Notes: generated from the letters alone by a model not told the origin. A DNA stretch of 64,000 nucleotides from Frateuria hangzhouensis (GCF_026410505.1 NZ_JAPMIU010000004.1:124001-188000); one strand, 5' to 3'. Numbered from the stretch's first letter, positions 40,777 to 49,757 are shown. Program-made: numbers and translations.

Positions 40777-41610
40777 TCAGAAGCGGCCGGCGCGGAAGTC
40801 GGCGATGGCCTCCTGGATCTGCGCGGGCGTGTTCATCACGAACGGCCCGTAGCGCGCCACGCTCTCGTTGAGCGGCCGGCCGGCGACCACCAGCAGCCGT
40901 GCGGCGCCGGTGCCGGCGGCCAGGGTCAACAGGTCGCCTTCGGAGAGCACCGCCAGTTCGCCGCGCGACACCGGCTCTCCGGCCACGTCGGCCGACTCGC
41001 CTTCGAACACGTAGGCGAAGGCGTGGTGTTCCGGCGGCAGGTCCAGCTCGAAGCGCGCGCCGGCGCCCAGCGCGATATCCAGGTACAGCGGCGCGGTGGC
41101 CACGCCCTGCACCGGGCCGATCGCCTCGCCGAGCCTGCCGGCGATCACCCGCGCCTCCACGCCGGGCGAGGGCTGCACGCGCGGGATGCGATCGGGGCCG
41201 ATGTCCTGGTAACGCGGCGCGTTCATCTTGTCCGCCGCCGGCAGGTTCACCCACAGCTGCAAGCCCCACATCAGGCCGTTTTCCTGCTGCGGCATTTCCG
41301 AATGCAGGATGCCGCGCCCGGCAGTCATCCACTGCACGCTGCCGGGACCCAGGTCACCCTGGTTGCCGTGGTTGTCGCCGTGGCGCATGTGTCCGGCGAG
41401 CATGTAGGTGACCGTTTCGAAGCCGCGGTGCGGATGCTCGGGGAAACCGGCGATGTAGTCGCCGGCCTGGTCGGAACGGAACTCGTCCAGCAGCAGGAAC
41501 GGATCGAGCATGTCCAGGTTGGGCTGGCCGATGATGCGCTTGAGCTTCACCCCGGCGCCGTCGTTGGTGTCGATGCCGCGCACGCGGCGGGTGATGGTGC
41601 GTTGGCTCAT
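40777..41610 (-). CDS. Pirin family protein
   Basis: A 277-residue bicupin. Predicted metal ligands of the N-terminal cupin are His59, His61 (PEHPHRGFETVTYMLAG), His103 and Glu105 (GILHSEMPQ), as in human pirin and the quercetinase YhhW. The second cupin (~150-250) lacks metal ligands. Such proteins have quercetin 2,3-dioxygenase activity in some cases; here the true substrate is unknown. GGAGG sits six nucleotides before ATG 41610. Monocistronic, flanked by REPs. Confidence 0.92.
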   Translation of the reverse strand: MSQRTITRRVRGIDTNDGAGVKLKRIIGQPNLDMLDPFLLLDEFRSDQAGDYIAGFPEHPHRGFETVTYMLAGHMRHGDNHGNQGDLGPGSVQWMTAGRGILHSEMPQQENGLMWGLQLWVNLPAADKMNAPRYQDIGPDRIPRVQPSPGVEARVIAGRLGEAIGPVQGVATAPLYLDIALGAGARFELDLPPEHHAFAYVFEGESADVAGEPVSRGELAVLSEGDLLTLAAGTGAARLLVVAGRPLNESVARYGPFVMNTPAQIQEAIADFRAGRF

Positions 41611-41715
41611 GGAAAGCCTCCGGATGGGAAGGAATGTTCCGAGCATGGGGCCGGCGGCGGGCGCGGCCAAGCGCGGCGGTGTGAACGGATTGTTCGCCGG
41701 AAGCCACGGGCTTCT

Positions 41716-41777
41716 GTAGGAGCGCACCCTGTGCGCGACCGTGATGTTCGGCGGTCGCGCACAGGGTGCGCTCCAAC
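41716..41777. repeat. REP (GTAGGAGCGCACCCTGTGCGCGACCG family)
   Basis: GTAGGAGCGCACCCTGTGCG pairs with CGCACAGGGTGCGCTCC around a ~22-nt centre. The core is a variant of the CGCCCTTGGGCG version (36697, 51954), with both arms changed together. It lies between the pirin gene and the DUF4336 gene, in a 218-nt gene-free spacer. Confidence 0.85.
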
Positions 41778-41828
41778 AGGGATCCTCGGATCAGTTCCTT
41801 TCCTGCGATGCCTTGTGGGAAGCCGTCG

Positions 41829-42590
41829 CTACGGGGTGGGTGCCAGCCAGGCGAAGGCGCGGCGCAGTTCGGCCTCGCCGTTTTCCATGAAGCAACGGCC
41901 GTGCGCCAGGATGATCCGCTGCGGATGCCAGGCCAGCATGCGCTCGAGGCAGGCGCGCGCGGTGTGCTTGTGGCCGAGGAAGGTCAGGCGCATGTCCAGC
42001 GGCATCTTGCCGTCGGGCGCCAGCACGCCACCCAGCCGCGCGATCCAGCGCATCGGCGTGTCGAGTCGCCCGGCCTCGAAGTTCTCGATCAGGTCGGCCA
42101 GCAGCAGCGTGCCGCTGGGGCGGTGCAGGAACACCACTTCCTCGATCGCGCGGCTGCCCTTGAAGCGCAGCTGTTCGAGCGTGCCGGCCCAGGCCGGCGG
42201 CACCGCGTCCTCCAGCTCGGCATCGAACCGCACGGCGATGCGCTGGCTGGCGGCGCGCTCGCGCACGCCGGGAGAGGCCCAGGCGATGGCCTCCGGATAG
42301 CGCTGTTTCCAGGACGCGATGTGCGCATAGTGCAGCTTGTTCGGCGAGACCAGGTGGCGCACCGGACCCAGTCTGTCGATCGCCTCGAACAGGCCCGCGT
42401 CCGGCGCGATCGGCGAATGGCACCACAGCCCGCCATCGGGCAGGCGCACCACCGTCATGCGGGTGGGGAAGGGCACGCTCGTACCGAACGGCGCGGCCAT
42501 GCGCACGATCGGGCCGTCGGCGATCCACAGTTCGGGCGCGACGGGCTTGAGCGTGTTGACCGGTTCATACAGCGCCGCGTGTGCAGCCAT
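41829..42590 (-). CDS. DUF4336 domain protein (metallo-beta-lactamase-fold-like)
   Basis: A 253-residue soluble protein. N-terminal PVAPELWIADGPIVRMA and MTVVRLPDGGLWCHSPI, the middle HLVSPNKLHYAHIASWKQR (~80-98) and ADLIENF match DUF4336, a family thought to share the metallo-beta-lactamase fold. The canonical HxHxDH metal motif is replaced (NKLHYAH), and a late RIILAHGRCF carries another His. Whether it is catalytic is unknown. GAGG precedes the ATG at 42590. Confidence 0.8.
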   Translation of the reverse strand: MAAHAALYEPVNTLKPVAPELWIADGPIVRMAAPFGTSVPFPTRMTVVRLPDGGLWCHSPIAPDAGLFEAIDRLGPVRHLVSPNKLHYAHIASWKQRYPEAIAWASPGVRERAASQRIAVRFDAELEDAVPPAWAGTLEQLRFKGSRAIEEVVFLHRPSGTLLLADLIENFEAGRLDTPMRWIARLGGVLAPDGKMPLDMRLTFLGHKHTARACLERMLAWHPQRIILAHGRCFMENGEAELRRAFAWLAPTP

Positions 42591-42602
42591 GCCTCACCCT
42601 CT

Positions 42603-42674
42603 TGCAGGAGCCCACTTGTGGGCGATGCCCTTTCGCAAGTTTGCCTACAAGCATCGCCCACAAGTGGGCTCCTA
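42603..42674. repeat. REP (AGGAGCCCAC family, long form)
   Basis: TGCAGGAGCCCACTTGTGGGCGATGC and GCATCGCCCACAAGTGGGCTCCTAC flank a ~21-nt centre. It lies between the UPF0149 gene and the start of DUF4336, upstream of the latter's Shine-Dalgarno. Confidence 0.88.
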
Positions 42675-42703
42675 CGAAGAGCGACCGTGCAGCTTTGGTG
42701 CGC

Positions 42704-43384
42704 TCAATGCACCCAGTGGCCGCTGCGCTGGCGCGGTGGCGGCGGTGCCTCTTCGCCCGGGGGCGCGGGCACGCGCGCGAGCGTGGCCAGCTCGGCTTCG
42801 CTGGACGGATGCTCGCGCCAGTAATGGTCGACCGCGCCGAGCACCGGTGCGACCTGCGCCAGGCACTCGTCGTATTCCTCGTCGGTGAGCTTGTCGAATT
42901 CGGCCTCGGCGCTGAGGATGCCCTCGTCCACGGCCAGTGCCATCACCGGTCCGAGCATTTCCATCAGTTGCGGATCGTCCGCCAGGCGCTTTTCCCACAG
43001 CGCCGCGCGCAGGTCGATGCCGCGGCTGAAGCCTTCGCACCAGCCGGCCGCGGACAGCGTCGGCCCGGTGTCGGTGTCGACCTCGCCCAGGATCGGCTCG
43101 TAGGCGTCCACGTCCAGTTCGACGCGGATGGAGTCGTTCAACTTGGCCAGCAGTTCGAGCACGCGGTTGCCCTCGGCCTCGTCGGCGAAGGGGTCGTGCA
43201 GCACTTCGGGCAGCCATTCGTCGGGCAGTACCTCGTGCGGGCCGACGGTGATCGCCGAGAGCATGCCGTGCACGCCGTCGAGCAGCAGGCGGCCTTCGCC
43301 GGCGTGGGTGCGCAGGTAGCGGTCAAGCTCGTCCAGCTCCTCGTCGGTGAGGGAGCTGGGCCATTCGGTGGAAGGAATGTTCAT
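42704..43384 (-). CDS. UPF0149 (YecA/YgfB-like) family protein
   Basis: A 226-residue acidic helical protein: LTDEELDELDRYL (~12-24), GMLSAITVGPHEVLPDEWLP (~40-59), and WCEGFSRGIDLRAALWEKRL (~118-137) are typical of UPF0149. YgfB, a relative in Pseudomonas, modulates gene expression, but this long form lacks the C-terminal SEC-C zinc motif of YecA; instead it ends in a Pro-rich tail (APPGEEAPPPPRQRSGHW). Seven nucleotides separate it from xthA upstream, so the two may be co-transcribed. Confidence 0.85.
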   Translation of the reverse strand: MNIPSTEWPSSLTDEELDELDRYLRTHAGEGRLLLDGVHGMLSAITVGPHEVLPDEWLPEVLHDPFADEAEGNRVLELLAKLNDSIRVELDVDAYEPILGEVDTDTGPTLSAAGWCEGFSRGIDLRAALWEKRLADDPQLMEMLGPVMALAVDEGILSAEAEFDKLTDEEYDECLAQVAPVLGAVDHYWREHPSSEAELATLARVPAPPGEEAPPPPRQRSGHWVH

Positions 43385-43390
43385 CGGTCC

Positions 43391-44161
43391 TCAGATATCC
43401 AGATCGAGCGTCACCGGGGTGTGATCGGACGGCCGTTCCCACTGGCGCGGCACGCGGTCGATCGCCGCCGCGCGCGCGGTGCCCTTGAGGGCATCGCCCA
43501 GCAGGATCAGGTCGATGCGCAGCCCCAGGTTGCGGCGAAAAGCGGCCTGCCGGTAATCCCACCAGCTGTGGTGGCCGGCATCGTGTTCGAACAGGCGGAA
43601 GCTGTCGTGCAGCCCCAGCCCGGTAATGGCGTTGAGCGCCTCGCGCTCGGGCACCGAGCACAGCACCGAGTCGCGCCAGGCGACCGGGTCGTGTACGTCG
43701 CGGTCTTCCGGCGCGATGTTGAAGTCGCCCAGCACCACCAGGTTGGGGTGGCGCTCGTGCTCGCGCGCCAGGAATTCGCGCACCTTCGAAAGCCAGTCCA
43801 GCTTGTAGGCGAACTTGGGGTCGCCCACCGCCTTGCCGTTGACCACGTACAGGTCGACCACGCGCAGGTCGCCGACGGTGGCGGCCAGGATGCGCCGCTG
43901 CGGATCGTCCAGCCCGGGGATATCGGTGACCACGTCGGCGGGCTCGGCGCCGCGCGCGAGGATCGCCACCCCGTTATAGGTTTTCTGCCCGGAAAACACC
44001 GCGCGGTAGCCGGCCGCGGCCAGTTCGTCGACCGGGAACTTGCCGTCTTCCAGCTTGGTTTCCTGCAGCGCGACGATGTCCGGCTGCGCCTCGCCCATCC
44101 ACTGGGTCAGCTGCGGCAGGCGCACCTTCAGCGAGTTCACGTTCCAGGAGGCGATCTTCAT
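43391..44161 (-). CDS. xthA: Exodeoxyribonuclease III (AP endonuclease)
   Basis: A 256-residue Mg-dependent AP endonuclease / 3'-5' exonuclease for base-excision repair. Catalytic motifs are present: SWNVNSLKVRLPQL (Asn7), LQETKLED (Glu34), NGVAILAR, the VVLGDFNIAPEDRDVHDP loop with the Asp/Asn pair, and the C-terminal SDHTPVTLDLDI with the general-base His. The ATG at 44161 (MKIASWN) is the family start; an upstream codon in the same frame adds only nine residues. Followed by the UPF0149 gene. Confidence 0.96.
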   Translation of the reverse strand: MKIASWNVNSLKVRLPQLTQWMGEAQPDIVALQETKLEDGKFPVDELAAAGYRAVFSGQKTYNGVAILARGAEPADVVTDIPGLDDPQRRILAATVGDLRVVDLYVVNGKAVGDPKFAYKLDWLSKVREFLAREHERHPNLVVLGDFNIAPEDRDVHDPVAWRDSVLCSVPEREALNAITGLGLHDSFRLFEHDAGHHSWWDYRQAAFRRNLGLRIDLILLGDALKGTARAAAIDRVPRQWERPSDHTPVTLDLDI

Positions 44162-44195
44162 CCGCCCATTGTAAGGGATGCGCGGCACACGCCAG

Positions 44196-45554
44196 TCAGC
44201 GCGCCTCGGCTTTGCGACGCGCGGCGGCCAGGCGCCGGCGCCGCCAGGCCAGCAGCGGCTGCGCGCTGAAGCCGTGCACCACCACGCTCAGCGTGATGGT
44301 GGTGACCGCCACGCCGGCGACCAGTCGTGCCGCGCTGCCGTCCAGCCCGTGCACCAGCGCATAGGCCAGGTAGTTGAGCCCGCCGATGCCGCGAATGCCC
44401 AGCCAGCCCAGCAGCAACCGCCGGCGCCAGTTGAGCCCCATCCCCAGCGTGGTGAGCCAGGTGGCCAGCGGGCGGATCAGCACGAATAGCACCAGCGCGA
44501 TGCTCCAGGCCTGCGGCTCCCAGTGCCGTGCCAGCGCGATGCCCAGCAGCAGCACCAGCAGCGGGCCGAGCAGGTGTTCCATGACGCTGCCGAAGGTGAG
44601 CGCCTCGGCGACCACCTGGCCGACGGCTTCGACCGGCTCGTCGCGGTCCACGCCGCCGTCCATCGCCGGGCGCACCACGAATTCGGCCGGCGGCGTGCGG
44701 GTGAAGTCGTGCTCGTGCGGCAGCCGCGGGTGCGGGTGTTCCTGCACCACGCCGACTTCCACCTTGCGCAGGCCCACGCCGGCGGCAAACACCGCCAGGA
44801 AGCCGAGTGCGCCGACCGCCTCGGCCACCGCGTAGGTGACCGCGATCAGCCCCGCCGTGAGCAGTGCGCCGGGCCCGGGATCGCGCCCGATGCTGACCAG
44901 CCGCGTGCCGAGCTTGCCGACCAGCCAGCCCAGGCCAAAACCCAGCGCGATGCCGACGCACACGCCCCACAGCAGTTCGACCAGCGCCCAGCGGCCGAGC
45001 GCGGACCACGACAGCGCGCCATGCAGCCAGGCCAGCCCCAGCAGCAGGAACGGCATGGCGCTGCCGTCGTTCATGCCGGCCTCGCCCGACAGCGTCACAC
45101 GCAGGCCATCGTGGTCGGCCGCGTTGTCGACCGCGATCGCGCTGGCCAGCACCGGATCGGTTGGCGCCAGCATCGCGGCCAGTAGCAACGCGAGCGGCCA
45201 GGCAAGCCCCAGCAACAGGTGCGCCGCCAATGCGGTGCCGGCAATGGACAGCGCCATGCCCGGAAATGCCAGCCGGCGCGCGGCGCGCCAGGGACGCGCG
45301 CGCCACGGCACGCGCAGCTTCAGGCCACCGGCGAACAGCGAGACGACCAACGCCACCTCGGTGAGCCGTTCCAGCCAGTGCGCATCAGCCAGGAAGTCGA
45401 TATCCAGCAGATGCAGGCCCCACGGCCCCACCGCCACGCCAACCACCAGGTAGAGCGCGAATTGCGTCAGCGGCAGCGGGCGGATCCAGCCGGCCGCCAG
45501 CGACATGCCCACCAGCAGCACGCCGATCGCCGCCATCCATCCAAGAAAGCCCAT
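44196..45554 (-). CDS. Na+/H+ antiporter, CPA1 family (KefB/NhaP-like)
   Basis: A 452-residue inner-membrane cation/proton antiporter with ~12-13 TM helices. TM helices carry LAPTDPVLASAIAVDN (~130-145, the ion-site Asp of the DPV motif) and GEAGMNDGSAMPFLLLG (~155-171, the ND motif). A His/Pro-rich cytoplasmic loop (EHPHPRLPHEHDFTRTP, ~280-296) interrupts the second half, then RGIGGLNYLAYAL. The long loop may be regulatory. It lies 34 nt upstream of xthA on the same strand. Ion specificity is not determinable here. Confidence 0.85.
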   Translation of the reverse strand: MGFLGWMAAIGVLLVGMSLAAGWIRPLPLTQFALYLVVGVAVGPWGLHLLDIDFLADAHWLERLTEVALVVSLFAGGLKLRVPWRARPWRAARRLAFPGMALSIAGTALAAHLLLGLAWPLALLLAAMLAPTDPVLASAIAVDNAADHDGLRVTLSGEAGMNDGSAMPFLLLGLAWLHGALSWSALGRWALVELLWGVCVGIALGFGLGWLVGKLGTRLVSIGRDPGPGALLTAGLIAVTYAVAEAVGALGFLAVFAAGVGLRKVEVGVVQEHPHPRLPHEHDFTRTPPAEFVVRPAMDGGVDRDEPVEAVGQVVAEALTFGSVMEHLLGPLLVLLLGIALARHWEPQAWSIALVLFVLIRPLATWLTTLGMGLNWRRRLLLGWLGIRGIGGLNYLAYALVHGLDGSAARLVAGVAVTTITLSVVVHGFSAQPLLAWRRRRLAAARRKAEAR

Positions 45555-45691
45555 GTCGGTTTCCGTCGACCGAACCGACCCCTAGAGTCACGATCGCGGC
45601 ATCGACGCCAGATGAACGGCGGTCCGCATCCTTGCAGATGGCGCACGCGCGATGCCTGCGGGCGATCCGCGGGCATCGCCCCCATGTGGAA

Positions 45692-45706
45692 GCCTCCAGC
45701 GGAGGC
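45692..45706 (-). terminator. Hairpin after prlC stop
   Basis: GCCTCC / GGAGGC with a 3-nt loop lies five nucleotides past the prlC stop on the minus strand. On that strand the downstream sequence is TTCC with no longer T-run, so intrinsic termination is weak. Confidence 0.45.
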
Positions 45707-45711
45707 GTTCC

Positions 45712-47769
45712 TCAGCTCAGCCCATGGCTGCGCAGCAGCGCCTCCGGCTCGGGCTTGCGGCCGCGGAAGGCGACGAAGCTTTCCAGCGCCGGGCGGCTGG
45801 CGCCGACGGCGAGGATCTCGCGGCGGAAGCGTTCGCCGGTGGCCTGGTCGATCGCGCTGCCGCCGTGCTCGGTGAGCTCCTCGAAGGCGCCGAACGCGTC
45901 GGCGCTGAGCAGTTCCGCCCACAGGTAGCTGTAGTAGCCGGCCGCGTAGCCGCCGGCGAAGATGTGCGTGAACGCGTGCGGAAAGCGCTGCCACGCCGGC
46001 GGGTGCAGCACCGCGACCTGGCTGCGCACGTGCTCGAGCACTTCCATCGTGCGCGCGCCGCGCGCCGGGTCGTACTCCAAGTGCATCAGGAAATCGAACA
46101 GCGCGAACTCGAGCTGGCGCACCAGGAACAGGCCGGCGTGGTAGTGCCGCGCGGCCAGCATCCTCTGGTAGAGCTCCTCCGGCAGCGGCTCGCCGGTTTG
46201 CCAGTGGCGTGCGAACAGGTCCAGCGCCTCGCGGTTCCAGCCGAAGTTCTCCATGAACTGGCTGGGCAGTTCCACCGCATCCCATTCCACCCCGTCGATG
46301 CCGCCGATCGAGGGCAGCGCGATCTCGGTGAGCAGGTGGTGCAGGCCGTGGCCGAACTCGTGGAACAGGGTCAGCACGTCGTCGTGCTTGAGCAGCGCCG
46401 GCCTGCCCTCGGTGGGCGGGGCGAAGTTGCAGGTGAGGAAGGCGATCGGCAGCTGGTGTTGCGCGGCATCGTCGAAGCGCGCGCGGCAAACGTCCATCCA
46501 GGCGCCGCCACGCTTGCCGTTGCGCGCGTACAGGTCGACGTAGGCACCGGCAAACACGCGGCCGTCGGCGTCGCGGACGTCGTAGTAGCGCACGTCCGGA
46601 TGCCATACGTCGACGTCGTCGCGCTGGCTGAGCGTGATGCCGTAGAGCCGGCCGGTGAGTCCGAACAGGCCCTCGATCACCGCCGGCAGCGGGAAGTACG
46701 GCTTGAGCTGTTCCTCGTCCAGGGCGTAGCGCTGCTGGCGCAGTTTTTCCGCGACGTAGGCGACGTCCCACGGCTCGAGGTTGTCCAGCTCCAGCTCGGC
46801 CTGGGCCCAGGCGCGCAATTCGTCCAGTTCGCGCTGGGCGACGGGGCGGGCGCGCTCGGCCAGGTCGTGCAGGAATTCCATCACTTCGGTAGGCGAGGCG
46901 GCCATCTTGGTGGCCAGCGATTCCTCCGCCGCGTTGGCGAAGCCCAGCAGCTGCGCCACTTCATGGCGCAGCTTCATGATCTGCTCGATGCGCCCGCTGT
47001 TGTCGAACCGGCCCGCGTCGGGACCCTCGTCGGAGGCGCGGGTCTGGTAGGCCCAGTAGACGCGCTCGCGCAGGCTGCGGTTGTCGGCGTAGGTGAGTAC
47101 CGCCTGCACGCTGGGCTGCTTGAGCGTGACCAGGAAGCCGTCCAGCTCCTGCGCGGCGGCGTACTGGCGCAGCACCGCGCGGCCGGACTCGGGCACGCCG
47201 GCCAGGTCGCGCTCGTCGGTGATGTGCTCGTGCCAGGATTCGCTGGCGTCCAGCACCGCGTTGGCGAATTCGGTGGACAGGCGCGACAGCGTCACGCCGA
47301 TGTCGCGGTAGCGCGAGCGCGCCGGCTCCTCCAGCGCCACGCCGGAGAGCCTGAAGTCGCGCAATGCATGTTCGACGAGCGCGCGCTCGGCGCGCGGCAG
47401 GTCGGCGAAATCCAGTGCATCGGCCAGCGCCTGCACGGCCGCGTACAGCGCCCGGTTCTGGCCCAGTTCGATGGCGTGCTCGGTCAGCTTTTCCTCGGCC
47501 GGCCCGTACACCGCGCGCAGCGCTTCGCTGTCGGCCACCGCATGCAGGTGCCCGACCGGCGCCCAGGCGTGCGCCAGGCGTTGCTCCAGTCGCTCCTGAG
47601 TGAGCATCACCGTGTCGAAGTCCTTTGGCGTATCGGGTGCGGTCAGCAGATCGATGCCGGCACGGTAGTCGGCCAGGATGGTGTCGAGCGCCGGCGTCAC
47701 GTGTTCGGGCCTGATCTGCGAAAAGGCGGGCAGCGGGCTGTCGGCGAGCAACGGGTTGGTCGGGTCCAT
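45712..47769 (-). CDS. prlC: Oligopeptidase A (M3 family zinc metallopeptidase)
   Basis: A 685-residue cytosolic thimet-type peptidase that degrades signal peptides and other oligopeptides. The zinc motif HEFGHGLHHLL begins at His470 (HExxH: His470, Glu471, His474), with the third ligand Glu in the downstream SIGGIDGVEWDAVELPSQF region. It also has GKRGGAWMDVCR and the N-terminal LPAFSQIRPEHVTPAL typical of oligopeptidase A. Length equals E. coli PrlC (680). It is divergent from the carbonic-anhydrase-like gene (99-nt gap). Confidence 0.95.
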   Translation of the reverse strand: MDPTNPLLADSPLPAFSQIRPEHVTPALDTILADYRAGIDLLTAPDTPKDFDTVMLTQERLEQRLAHAWAPVGHLHAVADSEALRAVYGPAEEKLTEHAIELGQNRALYAAVQALADALDFADLPRAERALVEHALRDFRLSGVALEEPARSRYRDIGVTLSRLSTEFANAVLDASESWHEHITDERDLAGVPESGRAVLRQYAAAQELDGFLVTLKQPSVQAVLTYADNRSLRERVYWAYQTRASDEGPDAGRFDNSGRIEQIMKLRHEVAQLLGFANAAEESLATKMAASPTEVMEFLHDLAERARPVAQRELDELRAWAQAELELDNLEPWDVAYVAEKLRQQRYALDEEQLKPYFPLPAVIEGLFGLTGRLYGITLSQRDDVDVWHPDVRYYDVRDADGRVFAGAYVDLYARNGKRGGAWMDVCRARFDDAAQHQLPIAFLTCNFAPPTEGRPALLKHDDVLTLFHEFGHGLHHLLTEIALPSIGGIDGVEWDAVELPSQFMENFGWNREALDLFARHWQTGEPLPEELYQRMLAARHYHAGLFLVRQLEFALFDFLMHLEYDPARGARTMEVLEHVRSQVAVLHPPAWQRFPHAFTHIFAGGYAAGYYSYLWAELLSADAFGAFEELTEHGGSAIDQATGERFRREILAVGASRPALESFVAFRGRKPEPEALLRSHGLS

Positions 47770-47855
47770 GAAACGCTCCTTGGGATCACTCCAGCGTGGC
47801 GACCGGCCTGGACGAATTCAAGGCGCGCGCTTATCGCCGCCGGCCTGCACTCACT

Positions 47856-47868
47856 TACAATCCGGCGG
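47856..47868 (+). promoter_or_regulatory. Candidate -10 box giving a leaderless gamma-carbonic-anhydrase mRNA
   Basis: TACAAT at 47856-47861 is followed by seven nucleotides and then ATG 47869, so transcription would start at or beside the start codon. No convincing -35 is visible, and CCGGCGG before the ATG is a poor Shine-Dalgarno. Confidence 0.45.
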
Positions 47869-48399
47869 ATGAACAATCTGCGTATCTACAGGGGCATCGC
47901 CCCCACCCTGGGCCCGCGCGTATACGTCGACCCGGCCGCCAGCGTGATCGGCGATGTGGTGCTGGGCGAGGACGTTTCGGTGTGGCCGGGCGTGGTGTTG
48001 CGCGGCGACGTGCATTACATCCGCGTCGGTGCGCGCACCAATATCCAGGACGGCACGATCGTGCACGTCAGCCATGAAGGTCCCTACGGCCCGGGCTTTC
48101 CCTGCCTGATCGGCGAGGGCGTGACGATCGGCCATGCCGCGGTCGTGCACGCCTGCACGCTCGAGGATTACTGCCTGATCGGCATGCAAGCGACCGTGCT
48201 CGACGGCGCGATGGTGAAGAAACACGGTTTCGTCGGCGCCGGCGCGGTGGTGCCGCCGGGCAAGGTGGTGGGCGAGCGCGAACTGTGGCTGGGCAACCCG
48301 GCCAAGTGCGTGCGCCTGCTCAGCGACAAACAGGTCGAACAGCTGCACTACTCGGCCGAACATTACATGCGGCTGAAGGACGCCTACCTGGCACCCTGA
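47869..48399 (+). CDS. Gamma-class carbonic-anhydrase-like protein (YrdA family)
   Basis: A 176-residue trimeric left-handed beta-helix protein with hexapeptide repeats (IGDVVLGEDVSVWPGVVLRG, IGEGVTIGHAAVVHA, IGMQATVLDGAMV). The zinc-ligand histidines are His66 (IVHVSHEG), His89 (TIGHAA) and His94 (VVHACT). It lacks the acidic loop of archaeal Cam and fits the bacterial YrdA/CaiE group, where carbonic anhydrase activity is variable. The C-terminal helix YSAEHYMRLKDAYL is typical. Divergent from prlC. Confidence 0.9.
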   Translation: MNNLRIYRGIAPTLGPRVYVDPAASVIGDVVLGEDVSVWPGVVLRGDVHYIRVGARTNIQDGTIVHVSHEGPYGPGFPCLIGEGVTIGHAAVVHACTLEDYCLIGMQATVLDGAMVKKHGFVGAGAVVPPGKVVGERELWLGNPAKCVRLLSDKQVEQLHYSAEHYMRLKDAYLAP

Positions 48400-48422
48400 G
48401 CTCGGCCACCTTGCGCACCCCT

Positions 48423-48471
48423 GTAGGAGCGCACCCTGTGCGCGACCGCCCGACCTTCCGGTCCCGCGCAG
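48423..48471. repeat. Decayed REP (GTAGGAGCGCACCCTGTGCGCG family)
   Basis: A clean left arm, GTAGGAGCGCACCCTGTGCG, is followed by only a scrambled right arm (GGTCCCGCGCAG). It lies between the carbonic-anhydrase-like gene and the convergent aroE. Confidence 0.7.
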
Positions 48472-48547
48472 TTGCACCTTTGCACAGATGTTCGCCGCTT
48501 CGCCCTGGACGAATGACCCAAACGCGGCCTATCCCGCCGCGTAGCCG

Positions 48548-49384
48548 TTATTGCTCCGCGCGCAGTCGGGCATACACCGGATCGGTCGCCGGACGGCGAC
48601 CGTGCCACAGCGCGAATGCGTCGGCGGCCTGCTCCACCAGCATGCCCAGCCCGTCACAGGCGGCCCTGGCGCCGGCTGCGCGCGCCCAGCGCAGGAAACT
48701 CTGCGCGCCGTGGCCATAGGAAAGGTCGTAGCCGACCGTCTGCGCATCGGCCAGTCCATGCGGCAGCGGCAGCGGCTGGCCCAGCACCCCGGCGGAGGTG
48801 GCGTGCACGATCAGGTCGAAGCTGCCCAGCTCGGCCAGATCCTGCCAGTAGCGTGCACGCGCCCGCGTCACGCCCAGCGCACCGACCAGCGCGGCCGCGG
48901 TGTCAGCGGTGCGGTTGACGATGGTCAGTTCCGCCACGCCGGCATCGAGCAGCTCCCAGGCCACGCCGCGGGCGGCACCGCCGGCGCCCAGCAGCAACAC
49001 GCGGCAACCCTGCAGGGGGCACTGCTGGCGTTCGGTGAGGTCGCGCACCAGTCCGCTGCCGTCGGTATTGTCCGCGGCCAGTCGGCCGTCGGGCCGGCGG
49101 GTCAGCACGTTGGCGCTGCCGGCACGGATCGCCGCGGCGCTGCGTTCGTCGGCCAGGGCGAAGGCCGCCGCCTTGTGCGGCAGGCTGACGTTGGCCCCGT
49201 GGGCATCGGCCAGGAAGCGTCGCGCGTCGGCCTCGAACGAGACCGGCGGGGCGTCGATCGCCACGTATTCCAGCGCGATGCCGCACTGCGCGCCGAACAG
49301 CCGGTGGATCGCCGGCGACAGGGAATGGCTGATCGGGTGGCCGAACACGGCGTAGCGCGCGGGAAGGTCGGTGCCGTGCGGCAT
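48548..49384 (-). CDS. aroE: Shikimate dehydrogenase (NADP+)
   Basis: A 278-residue enzyme reducing 3-dehydroshikimate to shikimate in aromatic amino acid synthesis. Substrate-site motifs are YAVFGHPISHSLSP (~11-24), the catalytic Lys71 in NVSLPHKAAAF, and Asp108 in ADNTDGSG; the NADP site is LLLGAGGAARGVAWEL, with NRTADTA following the beta-strand. Length matches E. coli AroE (272). ATG at 49384 is the family start; the frame is open farther upstream but not homologous. Monocistronic, convergent with the carbonic-anhydrase-like gene. Confidence 0.96.
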   Translation of the reverse strand: MPHGTDLPARYAVFGHPISHSLSPAIHRLFGAQCGIALEYVAIDAPPVSFEADARRFLADAHGANVSLPHKAAAFALADERSAAAIRAGSANVLTRRPDGRLAADNTDGSGLVRDLTERQQCPLQGCRVLLLGAGGAARGVAWELLDAGVAELTIVNRTADTAAALVGALGVTRARARYWQDLAELGSFDLIVHATSAGVLGQPLPLPHGLADAQTVGYDLSYGHGAQSFLRWARAAGARAACDGLGMLVEQAADAFALWHGRRPATDPVYARLRAEQ

Positions 49385-49541
49385 GGGCGGTCCTGTGGCG
49401 GTTCGTGCGCGCATTCTAGGGGCCGGCGCGGCAGAAGCCAGCCGGCTCGCAGACCGTGCCGCGCCATCGCACGCGGCCGGTCGCAACCGGTGAGATGGTC
49501 GCCGCGCAGGCTGCTGTCATCGTCGCCCTGCGGAGTCCGCC

Positions 49542-49757
49542 ATGCCGCTTTCCCGTACCCGTGCTTTCACCTTCCAGCTGGCCGCCGGCGCCGGCCTGTG
49601 GCTGCTGTTCGGCGGCTTCCTGCTGGCATTGACGCCGCTGCCGGCGCATACCGAAGCACTGGGCTGGGCGCCGCTGTACTGGCTGTTGCTGGCACCGCTG
49701 TGCGTACTGGCCGGGTTGCGTTTGCGGCGGCTGGCGCTGGCGCTGCCGATCGGCTGA
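49542..49757 (+). CDS. Small two-TM membrane protein of unknown function
   Basis: A 71-residue protein with two hydrophobic helices (AGAGLWLLFGGFLLALTPL ~15-33; APLYWLLLAPLCVLAGLRL ~43-61), a basic N-terminus and a short tail. The ATG at 49542 has GGAG six nucleotides upstream. It lies between aroE (divergent) and the MHYT-GGDEF-EAL gene (same strand, 109 nt on). I do not recognise a family. Confidence 0.65.
   Translation: MPLSRTRAFTFQLAAGAGLWLLFGGFLLALTPLPAHTEALGWAPLYWLLLAPLCVLAGLRLRRLALALPIG

Noticed and set aside
45652..48399. A 915-codon plus-strand frame over oligopeptidase A and the carbonic-anhydrase-like gene
   Set aside because: Its last 176 codons are the real carbonic-anhydrase-like gene; the upstream part is antisense to prlC and has no family features.
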